A stretch of DNA of 64,000 bases from Woronichinia naegeliana WA131 (GCA_025370055.1 CP073041.1:2728001-2792000), one strand, 5' to 3'. Shown: positions 19,902 to 29,574, counted from the first letter of the stretch. A program made the numbers and translations. Notes: generated by a model not told the origin, from the letters alone.

Positions 19902-21291
19902 GGGTGTGACCTTTAGTTGATGAAGGAAAAGAAAAGTGTTAACATGGGATGAAAAGTGACAAAGAGGAAACAATGATGACAGCAAAACTAATTAATGTAG
20001 AGGGTTCAAAGATAAAAATAGAACTAACATTAGAACTCAGTCGTTCAATGTTGGATACAGAAATAAATATTCAAAAAGGCTTAAACGAAGTAGGTTGCAT
20101 CGCCAGCAAAGAAGCCTTGAAATATTTAGATACAGATGGTTCACCCTTAAAAATCGGTGAAGAAATCTGGAAGAGTAAGGGAGAGCAACCGAAAGAATAT
20201 CAAACACCTTATGGTGAGGTTATAGTGAATCGTCATGTATATCAGCGTTCACCTTTGAGGAAAAACGTATTGCCCCTTAGAAAGAGAAGCAAGGATAATC
20301 ATAACATCAACGCCATTATTGGCAAAACAGGTATCCTCAAAAATGTCAGGGATGGCAGGCAAAGAGGTGAAAAATGATTTATTAGAAAATCATGGTAGAA
20401 AAGTAGCGCTATCCTATATCCAAAGATTGAGTGAAGCAGTAGGAAGTGTGGTACAGGCAAAAGAAGAAGCGTGGAGTTATGCCCCGCCCAAGGAGGATAG
20501 CCAAATTGCAACAGTGGGAATAGGATTAGATGGAACCTGTATGCTGATGTGTGAGGATGGCTACCGTGAAGCAATGGTGGGAACCGTTTCCCTATACGAT
20601 AGTGAAGGCGAACGTCAACCTACAATCTATCTAGGTGCGGCACCAGAGTATGGAAAAAAGAGTTTTCTAGAAAGATTAGAAAGAGAAATTGAGCGAGCGA
20701 AAAACCGTTATCCAGAGGCAACATTGGTCGGGATAGCAGACGGGGCAGAATCAAATTGGAAGTTTTTAGAAAAGCAAACGGAAGAACAGATATTAGATTT
20801 CTATCATGCCTCTGGTTACTTAGGTGCCTTGGCAGAAGCGTTGCATCCGAATACCGTGTCAAAACAAAAAGAATGGTTGACTGAAAATTGTCGAGAACTC
20901 AAGCATGAAAAAGGAAAAGCAGGAGAACTGCTAAATCTGATGAAAGAAGTCAAAGAAGAAAAAAGTCATTCTAAGAATCTTACCGAGAAACTACAAGCGG
21001 CGATTACTTATTACGAGAATCATCAGCATCAAATGGATTATGCTGAATACATAGAGAAAAAGTATCCGATTGGTTCAGGTGTTACGGAAGCAGCTTGTAA
21101 GACGTTGGTCAAACAACGATTATGTTGTTCAGGGATGCGATGGAAGGAAAAAGGAGCAGGAATTATTTTGAGCCTACGAGCTTTGGTATTGACCAAGGAA
21201 CGATGGAGTCAATTTTGGGCAAAACTTGATCAATATGGGTTCCCTGTAGAACCCTGATTACAACAGCTTTTATCAACTAAAGGTCGCACCC
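19902..21291 (+). mobile_element. ISKra4-type element copy A (1390 bp), 8-bp target duplication
   Basis: Inverted ends are GGGTGTGACCTTTAGTTGAT on the left and GGGTGCGACCTTTAGTTGAT on the right. The 8-bp duplication CCTTCCCT lies at 19894-19901 and 21292-21299. It is the innermost of three nested elements. Copies C and D have exactly the same length. Confidence 0.93.
19949..21257 (+). CDS. ISKra4-family transposase (copy A), two overlapping frames
   Basis: Frame one (19949-20377) encodes the N-terminus (MKSDKEETMMTAKLINVEG...) as far as TPYGEVIVNRHVYQRSP. The protein then continues in the frame that gives GKTYCPLEREARIIITSTP and runs to 21257. That part has VGIGLDGTCML, VGIADGAESNW, LDFYHASGYLGALAEAL and GSGVTEAACKTLVKQRL, the DDE-type core of the family. 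The change of frame is +1 (or -2) near 20260-20270. Copies C and D have the same break, so it is either programmed frameshifting or one shared defect mobilised in trans. The 312-residue second frame alone contains the catalytic core. Confidence 0.85.
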
Positions 21292-22726
21292 CCTTCCCTC
21301 ACCTCTAATTCTTTCTCCATCAGCACTTCGATGATTTTATCTTGTTGATGACTATCTATCACTTCTATTAATTCTCCTTTCTCTATATCTCCTAACACTG
21401 TTACAAAATTCTGATGACCTTTTCGTTTCGCTATTTCATCCATCCCGAGGTGTTTTACTCCTTGCCAATCTTTTTTTTTAGCTTCACATTGACGTTGGTA
21501 AATTCCATTCACTTGATCCCATGATAGAGATTCCTCTCTACCTACTTGTTCCACACTGCTCACATTTACTCGTCCATAAATATATTCTTCATACCTCACT
21601 GTGTATTTCCTACGGGCTTCCATAAATTCTAGATTTTCTGTAAAAAACCTTTGACAATCTTTACAGTAAAATTTACGACGAGGGACTTTCAGATATACCA
21701 TTTGACCAGAGATAGACAAGTCCCTTACTAATACACTGTTCGTCTGATGTAATTCATCCGTTAAGCTACCACAATAATTACATTTGACTTCTTCCTCTTG
21801 ACAACTCAGTATTAAAAACGCTTGTTTTCCCTCTTGAATCACATTTCTTATGTTTACCTTTGGCAAATCTACCAGATTTTCTAGAAAAAATAACATTGAT
21901 GCCATCCTCATATAGTGTATCTTATTATACATCTTCTACCGCAAAGCCAGAAGAACCCCTTTCTTGACAGTCTTTGATTATCTGGGGAAACACCTTTTTA
22001 TCCGATTCATTGCCATCTCCTAATTGCATAAAGAGAGGGACACCACCATCTCCACTACATATCATATTTAACATAAACTGTTTTAGGTCTGGTCGTTTAT
22101 CTCTGGAATAACCAAATTTTATTTTTATGGCTTTTGTCTGCTCGTCTTCCTCATCTTCTATCCTTTCCTTATACTTCCCTTGTACAGACATTGAGGTTGA
22201 GTCTAAATGCTTTGACTTTTGTTCTATTCCAAAGATTGCTGCCGCTTTTAGGACTATTTTCGTGAACCGGTTTTTTACCCCCACTCCAAATACCTTATCC
22301 AATGACCTTCCTAGCTTGTCATCATTTAAATCTTCTGCTTTTATTCCTTCTCCTAATAGGTATTCTAATGCTTTTCCTTTAAAAAACTCACTCAACAAAT
22401 ATAACGGAGCATTGATACATCCTAAGCAGTTTAATATCATTGCTTTTACTATTGTACCTACACTGAGCTTTTCTTGAGGATGAGTTCCCACTTCCTCATC
22501 GATAATTTCTACTAAACCCATTTCATCTATAATTCCCGCTACGATTCCTAAGTGGTCGAGGTCTTTAATATTTAGGTTATTCATTTTTACTGTTGATTCT
22601 ATCTAAGACAAGACTCCATTTTAGAACTTTATTGACATTTTTTATCCTTGCCCGAAATCAATGCACAAGTACCGATACTAGCTCGCGTGAACTAGTGCTC
22701 CTCTTCGACAACCTGCGGAATGTGGG

Positions 22727-23212
22727 TTCCATCTATCTGTATCAGCTCTATGTCCATTTTCTCCGTTAGACTGCTTATCCAGCTCAGAAAACTTTTTTCT
22801 AGTTCTTCTGTTTCCAACATTCCAAATACTCTTCCAAAGGTATCGTGAGAGGGAATTCCCTTTGGTAACTCTAGAAACATTTCTAGCCATTCTCGTTTGG
22901 CTTTGCCATAGGCTTCAATTGCTACGAAGCCATCTGCCCCTGACAATACTGCCAATATTCCGATGATGTTATAAACCTGTGGATCGATCCTCTGAATCGT
23001 AGTCACTTTGCCCATTAGAAAGCTATCTATCCACATATTCAGAACACTACCTAAACCCCTATGGTGACAATTGCTGTTAAGTTATGGTCTTGCCTTCTCC
23101 CTGTTCTCGGTTCTTTTAGGCACTGAAAATGTTTCAGTATGCTTCTTTTGATAATTTTGACTTCTTTTTCTTGTTGTGGGGTTAGAACTCTTGCGCCGAA
23201 GCCTTTTGCCAT
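22727..23212 (-). pseudogene. ISAs1-family transposase, broken by a MITE and by IS1634
   Basis: The frame starts at 23212 (MAKGFGARVLTPQQEKEV) and runs through ILKHFQCLKEPRTGRRQDHNL to TAIVTIG. It is interrupted by a 90-bp MITE-like insert (22962-23051). It resumes as ILAVLSGADGFVAIEAYGK and ends at QIDGTHIPQ, where the right end of IS1634 copy 1 (22726) cuts it. The joined fragments are a typical ISAs1/H-repeat transposase N-terminus, including the first catalytic Asp in IDGTHI. The C-terminal part is not in the window. The 23213-23301 stretch is probably the ISAs1 upstream region. Confidence 0.8.
22962..23051 (-). repeat. MITE-like 90-bp repeat, diverged copy inside ISAs1 gene
   Basis: On the minus strand it begins GGTAGTGTTCTGAAT and near its end reads ATCCACAGGTTTATAACAT. 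It aligns along its whole length with the two identical copies at 36468 and 36954. Its insertion ends the ISAs1 reading frame and supplies a new ATG in frame with the downstream part. Confidence 0.65.
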
Positions 23213-23417
23213 CTTTGACCTCACTCACTTACTTTTTTTAAATAATAAGCTGTCATCACTCTAAGTGGATATAAGGTAGAATATATAGACTTACTTTTTT
23301 GGTAATTAGTCACCGCAATAAAGAAGGAAATTATTGAGAATGAGAAGCAAATGAAAAAAGTAAAGAATAATGAAGAAAGGAAAGGCGGTTAAAGAGATAG
23401 GTTAGAATAGGGAGACT

Positions 23418-24899
23418 ATGAAAAAACTAGACCCAGTTCCAGACTTAAACCAAGAAGAAGTGAAAATGCCATGGCAAAAAGAAGTGGCAAAAGATTGGTA
23501 TGAAGATTATCAGAAAGAAAAAGAAGAGAACGAAAAGCTGAGAAAAGAATTGGTAGAGTTAAAGAAAGAGATAGAAAAGTTGAAAGAAAAGCTGAAAAAG
23601 CTTAACCAAAGAACGAGTGAAAATAGCTCTCAGCCCCCAAGCAGTGACGGTTACAAAAAGAAAGTCGCCAAAACCTTCGGTCAAAAAGGAAAAAAAAGAG
23701 GTCCAAAGTACGACCATGTGGGTAAAACCAGAAACGGGTTTGGTCGGGTAGATGAAATAGTAGATTTAAGGATGGAAAAATGCCCAAAATGTGGTGCGTC
23801 AGTGGAAAAGCAAAAGGAGACTATCATCAAAAAAAATCAAATAGCTGAATTAGTCAGTAAACCAGTAGAGGTAAGGGAATATGTTAGGGAAAAGTATCAA
23901 TGCTCAAAATGTGATTGGGAAGGTTATGCCCCACTTCCTTTGGGATGTCGTGAAGATTTTAGCTACGGTGCAACCTTATCCAGCTTAGTGGGATGGCTGG
24001 GATATGGGGGAAATTTGACTTGGCTAAAACAACGATACTTGGTAGAAACGGTCTTTGGCATTCCTCTGTCTCAAGGGAGTTTAGCTAAAATGCACCGATG
24101 GTTTTGCGAAAGCTTGTATCCTAGTTATGAACAGTGGTGGACTTACATACAGGAGCCTGGAGTCCGTTGTGTGGACGAAACCAGCTATCGCGTCAATGGG
24201 GTTAACTATTGGATGTGGGTGGCTACTTCCTCCTCTGTTTGTGTTTTGTTTCTGGCTCCCAGCCGGAGTTCCGATGAGGTTCATTCCCTATTAGGTAAAG
24301 ATTTTCATGGGCTTCTCAGTACGGACTGTTGGGGGGCTTACCATCGCCAAAATGCCCAGCATAAACAGAAATGTCTGGCTCATATTGGGCGGGAATTGAA
24401 GGCCTTGGAAACTTCCCACTTTTCTGAAAATAAACTTTTTGCTCAGAGAGTTTTTCCTATTCTAGAGCAAGCTCGTCAATCCCATCGAGATTATCATCAA
24501 GGCAAACTGAGCTTAGAAGCTTTACAACAACAGCGACCCCTAGTAGAAGCTCAACTTCAAGAGGTTCTGGATAATCCGCCGCCCACGGGATGGGCAAGTG
24601 ATTCCCAATTGTTATCTAATCGCTTTCGACGTTATTGGCATGATTGGTTTACTTTTCTTACTTTTCCTGAAGTTAAACCTGATAACAATGATGCCGAGAG
24701 AGCCTTGCGTCCTGTTGTTATTCATCGTAAGGTTAGTGGCGGTGCTAGAAGTCATTGGGGCGGACAACTTGTTGCCATGATGTTTAGTTTTCTTGAAACC
24801 ATGAGACTTCAAGGTAAAAGTGCGGTCGAACAGTTATCTCTTATTTTATCTTCCTCTGGTCTTTCTCCTCCTTCCATTGATGACTTTCTTCCTCTCTAG
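23418..24899 (+). CDS. IS66-family transposase (TnpC type)
   Basis: This 493-residue protein has a Lys/Glu-rich coiled coil at about 30-70 and then the typical NQRTSENSSQPPSSDG segment. A zinc ribbon follows (CPKCG...CSKCDW). The DDE core is CVDETSY, LSTDCWGAYH and PDNNDAERALRPVVIHRK, with the C-terminal GGARSHWGG. All catalytic residues are present and the length is normal for TnpC. It is the only gene of the element, as in short IS66 members lacking the accessory genes. A 10-bp hairpin follows its stop codon. Confidence 0.92.
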   Translation: MKKLDPVPDLNQEEVKMPWQKEVAKDWYEDYQKEKEENEKLRKELVELKKEIEKLKEKLKKLNQRTSENSSQPPSSDGYKKKVAKTFGQKGKKRGPKYDHVGKTRNGFGRVDEIVDLRMEKCPKCGASVEKQKETIIKKNQIAELVSKPVEVREYVREKYQCSKCDWEGYAPLPLGCREDFSYGATLSSLVGWLGYGGNLTWLKQRYLVETVFGIPLSQGSLAKMHRWFCESLYPSYEQWWTYIQEPGVRCVDETSYRVNGVNYWMWVATSSSVCVLFLAPSRSSDEVHSLLGKDFHGLLSTDCWGAYHRQNAQHKQKCLAHIGRELKALETSHFSENKLFAQRVFPILEQARQSHRDYHQGKLSLEALQQQRPLVEAQLQEVLDNPPPTGWASDSQLLSNRFRRYWHDWFTFLTFPEVKPDNNDAERALRPVVIHRKVSGGARSHWGGQLVAMMFSFLETMRLQGKSAVEQLSLILSSSGLSPPSIDDFLPL

Positions 24900-24906
24900 T
24901 ATTTTT

Positions 24907-24930
24907 GGGGCTTAATGAGAATTAAGCCCC
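24907..24930 (+). terminator. Perfect 10-bp hairpin after the IS66 transposase
   Basis: GGGGCTTAAT (24907-24916) and ATTAAGCCCC (24921-24930) pair around the loop GAGA, 7 bp after the stop codon. There is no T-run on the downstream side, so termination is likely but not typical. Confidence 0.5.
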
Positions 24931-25034
24931 ACTTATTGCTGTGACTAATTACAAACTTCTTAGACCAAAAGACCAAGAAAGAGCTACAAAAAGCCCTTAA
25001 AACGGAAGAGCACGCAGTTACAAGAGAGAGAATA

Positions 25035-26054
25035 TTGATTATGTTACTGAGAAATGAAGGAAAAACGTATGATGAAATATCAGGATTATTAGGATGTTGC
25101 AAACGACAAGTGTGGTACTGGTGCAATAATGGAAATCCGAAAGAGATAGAAAGCTTAAGAGACAAAAGAAAAAAAGGAAATCACAGGAAAGTAACAGAAG
25201 AATACATAGAGAAATTGACGGAGATAATAATCAAAGAGCCTGAAGAGTTTGGATATGAATTTGGACGTTGGACAGTAGCAAGACTATCAACTCATATGGA
25301 AAAAGAAACGGGTATATTGTTAGGAAATACACAACTTAGAAATATGCTTAAAAAAAAGCGATTTGTCTACATCTGGGCAAAATATAGTCTAGAAGATAAA
25401 AAAGATGAGCAAAAAAGAGAGGAATTTAGAAAGAAAGTTGAAGAGTACAAGAAGCTTTTGAAAGAAAAGCCAGAATCAATCCAGATATGGTTTTGGGATG
25501 AAAGTGGCTTCAGCTTAAGAGTAATACGGAGAAAACATTGGACAAAAAAAGGAAAGCGTAAAAAAGTGAGGGGAGATAGAAGAAAAGGAAGAGTCAATGT
25601 AATGGGTGGTATTAGATATACTGACAAAAAACGGTGGGTTGATTTGATTCCCACTGGTAACTCTCAGAACTTCAAGAGTGTATTATTAAAATTTTACAAA
25701 GACATACAAAGAGAATGGATAGAACAAGGAAATAAAAAAGAAGACTTTGAAAAGAATGGTCCGAAGATTGTGATTATTTTAGATAATGCGAGCTTCCACA
25801 AAAAGCAAGAAATTCTAGACGAGAGCACGGAAGAAATGCCAAACATTATTTTGGAGTTTTTACCCCCCTATAGTCCCGATTATAATTTAATGGAATTGGT
25901 ATGGCATTCAGCAAAAGAATATATTGCAAATAAATTATTCAAATCAATTGAAGAATTAGAATCTCTCATCCATAAACTTCTTAATGAAGGTGGATTGACA
26001 ATATGTTGGGGACGTAAAATCAAAAACAAGGGCTCAAGTATTATTGCAAGTTAA
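25035..26054 (+). CDS. IS630-family transposase 1 (N-terminus altered by IS66)
   Basis: The protein has the N-terminal helix-turn-helix (KTYDEISGLLGCCKRQVWYW) and the DDE_3 core: FWDESGFSLR, VIILDNASFHK and PPYSPDYNLMELVW. The longest frame starts at TTG 25035. Yet in-frame codons upstream, back to about 24950, read NFLDQKTKKELQKALKTEEHAVTRERILIM, which is like a true IS630 N-terminus. They lack an ATG because the IS66 right end abuts at 24952. The original start seems to have been lost when the IS66 element came to lie next to it. The element's right end lies near 26064. Confidence 0.85.
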   Translation: MIMLLRNEGKTYDEISGLLGCCKRQVWYWCNNGNPKEIESLRDKRKKGNHRKVTEEYIEKLTEIIIKEPEEFGYEFGRWTVARLSTHMEKETGILLGNTQLRNMLKKKRFVYIWAKYSLEDKKDEQKREEFRKKVEEYKKLLKEKPESIQIWFWDESGFSLRVIRRKHWTKKGKRKKVRGDRRKGRVNVMGGIRYTDKKRWVDLIPTGNSQNFKSVLLKFYKDIQREWIEQGNKKEDFEKNGPKIVIILDNASFHKKQEILDESTEEMPNIILEFLPPYSPDYNLMELVWHSAKEYIANKLFKSIEELESLIHKLLNEGGLTICWGRKIKNKGSSIIAS

Positions 26055-26064
26055 ACTGATGACA

Positions 26065-26388
26065 GCTTATCCATACCCTTTTTGTGGGGTCGGATTTGTC
26101 GTTAAAGCGTAACTCTTTGGTTAATCTGATTTTCTGGGGATTCCGTAAACGTTTTATCCCATCAATACCGGGAGTATTTTTACCCTTGTTATCTTGGGTC
26201 ACTTTTCTGACAGCCAAAACTTTGGCATACCACGAATTAGTCAACAGCCTTTGTAATTTACGCACTGCCTTAACATCAACACCTTCAGAGGCTTGATAGA
26301 TTCTCTTTTGAAGCTTGAAAACATATCGCTGAACCTTAGCCCAGTTTATTGTTTCCCATTCATACATCGGTTTAAAAGCCGTGTTCAT
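26065..26388 (-). pseudogene. Group II intron reverse transcriptase/maturase, N-terminal fragment
   Basis: About 108 codons remain from the ATG at 26388. The text WETINWAKVQRYVFKLQKRIYQAS, KAVRKLQRLLTNSWYAKVLAVRKVTQDN and GKNTPGIDGIK is the conserved RT0/N-terminal block of cyanobacterial LtrA-type proteins. After SDPTKRVWI the frame runs into foreign sequence at the IS630 junction and stops. The reverse transcriptase active site and maturase domain are missing. Confidence 0.88.
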
Positions 26389-26496
26389 GACATTTGTATC
26401 TTTACTTGATTTAATTTTCTATCTCCAAATCACCGTGATTCCGTCAGCATATCCTTTAGCTTTCCTAAAGGCGTTGGCTTCTGAATCAATCTCGCT

Positions 26497-27886
26497 GGGT
26501 GCGACCTTTAGTTGATAAAAGCTGTTGTAATCAGGGTTCTACAGGGAACCCATATTGATCAAGTTTTGCCCAAAATTGACTCCATCGTTCCTTGGTCAAT
26601 ACCAAAGCTCGTAGGCTCAAAATAATTCCTGCTCCTTTTTCCTTCCATCGCATCCCTGAACAACATAATCGTTGTTTGACCAACGTCTTACAAGCTGCTT
26701 CCGTAACACCTGAACCAATCGGATACTTTTTCTCTATGTATTCAGCATAATCCATTTGATGCTGATGATTCTCGTAATAAGTAATCGCCGCTTGTAGTTT
26801 CTCGGTAAGATTCTTAGAATGACTTTTTTCTTCTTTGACTTCTTTCATCAGATTTAGCAGTTCTCCTGCTTTTCCTTTTTCATGCTTGAGTTCTCGACAA
26901 TTTTCAGTCAACCATTCTTTTTGTTTTGACACTGTATTCGGATGCAACGCTTCTGCCAAGGCACCTAAGTAACCAGAGGCATGATAGAAATCTAATATCT
27001 GTTCTTCCGTTTGCTTTTCTAAAAACTTCCAATTTGATTCTGCCCCGTCTGCTATCCCGACCAATGTTGCCTCTGGATAACGTTTTTTCGCTCGCTCAAT
27101 TTCTCTTTCTAATCTTTCTAGAAAACTCTTTTTTCCATACTCTGGTGCCGCACCTAGATAGATTGTAGGTTGACGTTCGCCTTCACTATCGTATAGGGAA
27201 ACGGTTCCCACCATTGCTTCACGGTAGCCATCCTCACACATCAGCATACAGGTTCCATCTAATCCTATTCCCACTGTTGCAATTTGGCTATCCTCCTTGG
27301 GCGGGGCATAACTCCACGCTTCTTCTTTTGCCTGTACCACACTTCCTACTGCTTCACTCAATCTTTGGATATAGGATAGCGCTACTTTTCTACCATGATT
27401 TTCTAATAAATCATTTTTCACCTCTTTGCCTGCCATCCCTGACATTTTTGAGGATACCTGTTTTGCCAATAATGGCGTTGATGTTATGATTATCCTTGCT
27501 TCTCTTTCTAAGGGGCAATACGTTTTTCCTCAAAGGTGAACGCTGATATACATGACGATTCACTATAACCTCACCATAAGGTGTTTGATATTCTTTCGGT
27601 TGCTCTCCCTTACTCTTCCAGATTTCTTCACCGATTTTTAAGGGTGAACCATCTGTATCTAAATATTTCAAGGCTTCTTTGCTGGCGATGCAACCTACTT
27701 CGTTTAAGCCTTTTTGAATATTTATTTCTGTATCCAACATTGAACGACTGAGTTCTAATGTTAGTTCTATTTTTATCTTTGAACCCTCTACATTAATTAG
27801 TTTTGCTGTCATCATTGTTTCCTCTTTGTCACTTTTCATCTCATGTTAACACTTTTCTTTTCCTTCATCAACTAAAGGTCGCACCC
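26497..27886 (-). mobile_element. ISKra4-type element copy C (1390 bp), 8-bp target duplication
   Basis: It is the same element as copy A, in the other orientation. The duplication ATCTCGCT lies at 26489-26496 and 27887-27894. The target is the ribozyme part of the group II intron, upstream of its ORF. Confidence 0.93.
26531..27839 (-). CDS. ISKra4-family transposase (copy C), two overlapping frames
   Basis: Frame one is 27839-27411 and frame two is 27469-26531. The second frame differs from copy A by a single residue that I can see (Lys for Asn in the ERAKKRYPE segment). The same +1/-2 frame change is present at the same place. All core motifs of copy A are kept. Confidence 0.85.
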
Positions 27887-28175
27887 ATCTCGCTTCTTGG
27901 CATCATGCGGCTTGACTGCCTACTCAGGTATTCGACCTCCTGAGAGATTACCGAGAAGTTATACCGTTCCTAATTCCTGCTTTGCGATGAGGTTAGAGTC
28001 CTGCTATCCACCGGGTTTCTTTGGGAATGCTCTAGGTCAAACTTCGAGTTGCCTAGCCCTTATCCTTGCCTTTTGGCTCAGCCAATAACCTATACTGAAC
28101 ACGGTCACAAGTTGCGAATTTTAAAAATAAGAGATAATATAGTAAAAATAGAAAAAGTAGTCAAGAGGCTGAGAA

Positions 28176-29219
28176 ATGATTAAGTTAGAATTTACGGAAG
28201 AAGACAAAAGACTGTTGTCTTACGGTCGGTTTAATCACCCGCATCCTAGAGTACAGCTAAAGATGGAAGTTTTATGGTTAAAAAGTCAGGGATTATCTCA
28301 TCAAAAAATTGCTCAATTCGCAGGAGTTTCAGTAAATACGGTGACAAGCTATATCCGTGATTATCAAGAGGGCGGGATAGAAAAACTAAAAGAAATAAAA
28401 TTTAATCGCCCGAAAAGCGAGTTAACAGAGCATCAAGGGACAATTGAGGCATATTTTGAGTCAAATCCACCAGCAACAATAAATGAAGCAGTAAAAAGAA
28501 TAGAAGAATTAACGGGAATAAAAAGAAGTCCAACGCAAGTCAGAAAATTTTTAAAGTCAATAGGAATGAGGTGTCTAAAGGTGGGAACAATTCCATCAAA
28601 AGCAGATGTAGAAGCTCAGGATAGCTATAGGAAAAAAGAGCTAGAACCAAGGCTAGAAGAGGCAAAAGCAGGAAAAAGGGCAGTTTTCTTTGTAGATGCC
28701 TCTCATTTTGTAATGGGAGCATTTGTAAATTTTATATGGTGCTTCAAGAGGATTTTTATTAAGTCACCATCAGGGAGAAAACGTTTTAATGTGTTAGGAG
28801 CATTAAATGCAATTACCCATGAAGTAATTATGGTAACGAACAGTTCTTATATTACGGGAACTCAGGTTTGTGAACTCCTAGAAAAGATAGCAGAATTAGG
28901 ACTATTAATACCGATTACGTTGGTATTAGACAATGCTCGTTATCAAAAATGCCGAATTGTGCAGGAGTTGGCAGAATCATTAGGAATAGAGTTACTGTAC
29001 TTACCTCCTTATTCTCCTAACTTGAATTTAATTGAAAGACTGTGGAAGTTTGTGAAGAAGAAGTGTTTATACGCAAAATATTATGAAGATTTTACGCAGT
29101 TTTCTGCAGCAATTTCAGGATGTCTTGAAGATGCTAACGTAAAATATAAGGAGGAGCTTGATTCTTTGCTCACCTTACGATTTCAACGCTTTGATAAATC
29201 TCAGATTATGAACGTTTGA
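28176..29219 (+). CDS. IS630-family transposase 2
   Basis: This 347-residue protein has an N-terminal paired helix-turn-helix (LSHQKIAQFAGVSVNTVTSYI) and a complete DDE_3 catalytic core: VFFVDASHFVMG, LVLDNARYQK and PPYSPNLNLIERLWK. The ATG at 28176 follows an A/G-rich leader. The element lies within the group II intron, roughly 28103-29231, but I could not fix its ends by matching inverted repeats. It belongs to a different IS630 branch from the transposases at 25035 and 33829. The frame is intact, so it may be active. Confidence 0.9.
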   Translation: MIKLEFTEEDKRLLSYGRFNHPHPRVQLKMEVLWLKSQGLSHQKIAQFAGVSVNTVTSYIRDYQEGGIEKLKEIKFNRPKSELTEHQGTIEAYFESNPPATINEAVKRIEELTGIKRSPTQVRKFLKSIGMRCLKVGTIPSKADVEAQDSYRKKELEPRLEEAKAGKRAVFFVDASHFVMGAFVNFIWCFKRIFIKSPSGRKRFNVLGALNAITHEVIMVTNSSYITGTQVCELLEKIAELGLLIPITLVLDNARYQKCRIVQELAESLGIELLYLPPYSPNLNLIERLWKFVKKKCLYAKYYEDFTQFSAAISGCLEDANVKYKEELDSLLTLRFQRFDKSQIMNV

Positions 29220-29574
29220 AGTATATGTAGGCTGTTGTCAATGACGATGGTTCAGTCGCAGATTCAGTTTCCTTACTCATACTTATCTCAGCTAGAAGGG
29301 ATTCTCTGATAGGTTTAGAGTTACCTCCGTTATGCCCCGCTTCACCCGTTTGATGGTCAGTCTCCCCAGTGGGGGCATTGCTTCGTCTCGCATTTAGACG
29401 GTGGGAATTGAATTCCAAAGATTTTGTTAAGTTTTATGTTTTTTTTCGTAACATTTCTTAAGGATCTCACCCACTCAGGAATCAAGTTGTCAAGGTTTTG
29501 TAGGTTTATACAATTCCTTGCAAACGTTACGCCATCAAGGGTTGATGACTTTTACGCTTAACGGTTCGCACCAA

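Larger units (their letters stand above)
19344..21896 (-). pseudogene. ISL3-family transposase 2, interrupted
   Basis: The N-terminal part starts at 21896 (MLFFLENLVDLPKVNIRN) with zinc ligands CNYC and CKDC and ends at LEVREG. The C-terminal part resumes with VEQVSVDMWGGF, the first catalytic Asp region, then DRFHVMKALNEELNK and SRTTNGAMEGINNRLK, ending FLACFS at 19344. Removal of copy A (19902-21291) and one 8-bp repeat joins the two parts in frame. A longer frame opens at 21932, but the ATG at 21896 matches the start of the related ISL3 gene at 15996. It was evidently intact before copy A inserted. Confidence 0.88.
19309..21957 (-). mobile_element. ISL3-family element 2, carrying a nested ISKra4-type element
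   Basis: The ends are GGTTCTCCTG at 19309 and the complement of GGTTCTTCTG at 21957. A 7-bp duplication CCTTTCT lies at 19302-19308 and 21958-21964, within the IS1634 transposase gene. The inner ISKra4-type copy A occupies 19902-21291. Confidence 0.85.
18318..22584 (-). pseudogene. IS1634-family transposase copy 1, interrupted
   Basis: The N-terminal 209 residues are read from 22584 (MNNLNIKDLDHLGIVAGI) to KDCQER near 21960. The C-terminal 327 residues are read from 19301 (NMEGLSVMDGAFYTAENV) to 18318. Both halves match the intact 536-residue transposase at 29956-31566 over all residues I compared. An ISL3 element (19309-21957) separates them. IS1634 transposases are IS4-type DDE enzymes. 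The gene is inactive here unless the insert is lost. Confidence 0.9.
18299..22726 (-). mobile_element. IS1634-family element copy 1, carrying a nested ISL3 element
   Basis: The inverted ends are CCCACATTCCGCAGGT (18299-18314) and its complement (22711-22726). Without the inserted ISL3 element the unit is the same as the 1771-bp copy at 29815-31585. The flanks do not match: the left is the ISL3-1 gene and the right is an ISAs1 gene. No target duplication remains, so the element probably marks a recombination or deletion point. Confidence 0.85.
23302..24952 (+). mobile_element. IS66-type element (1651 bp)
   Basis: The inverted ends are GTAATTAGTCACCGCAATAA (left) and GTAATTAGTCACAGCAATAA (right, complement). 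The 8 bp outside each end differ (CTTTTTTG and AAACTTCT), so no target duplication is visible. It carries only the tnpC-like gene; no tnpA or tnpB is present. Confidence 0.8.
26065..29574 (-). mobile_element. Group II intron, split into three pieces and 3'-truncated
   Basis: Read on the minus strand, the intron begins GTGCGAACCGTT at 29574, the canonical GUGYG 5' end. It is inserted in an IS1634 relic whose sequence starts at 29575. The ribozyme continues to about 29232 and is cut by an IS630-type element. It resumes at about 28102-27887 and is cut by ISKra4-type copy C. It then continues from 26488 into the reverse transcriptase frame, which ends at about 26065 next to IS630 element 1. The intron 3' half (most of the ORF and domains V-VI) is absent, so it cannot splice. 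Confidence 0.75.

Noticed and set aside
27897-28088. 63-codon frame beside ISKra4 copy C
   Set aside because: It is antisense to the group II intron ribozyme, with no coding signature.
29206-29418. Small frame reading NARRSNAPTGETDHQTGEAGHNGG
   Set aside because: It lies in the ribozyme part of the group II intron. Such frames are often annotated but are structural RNA sequence.
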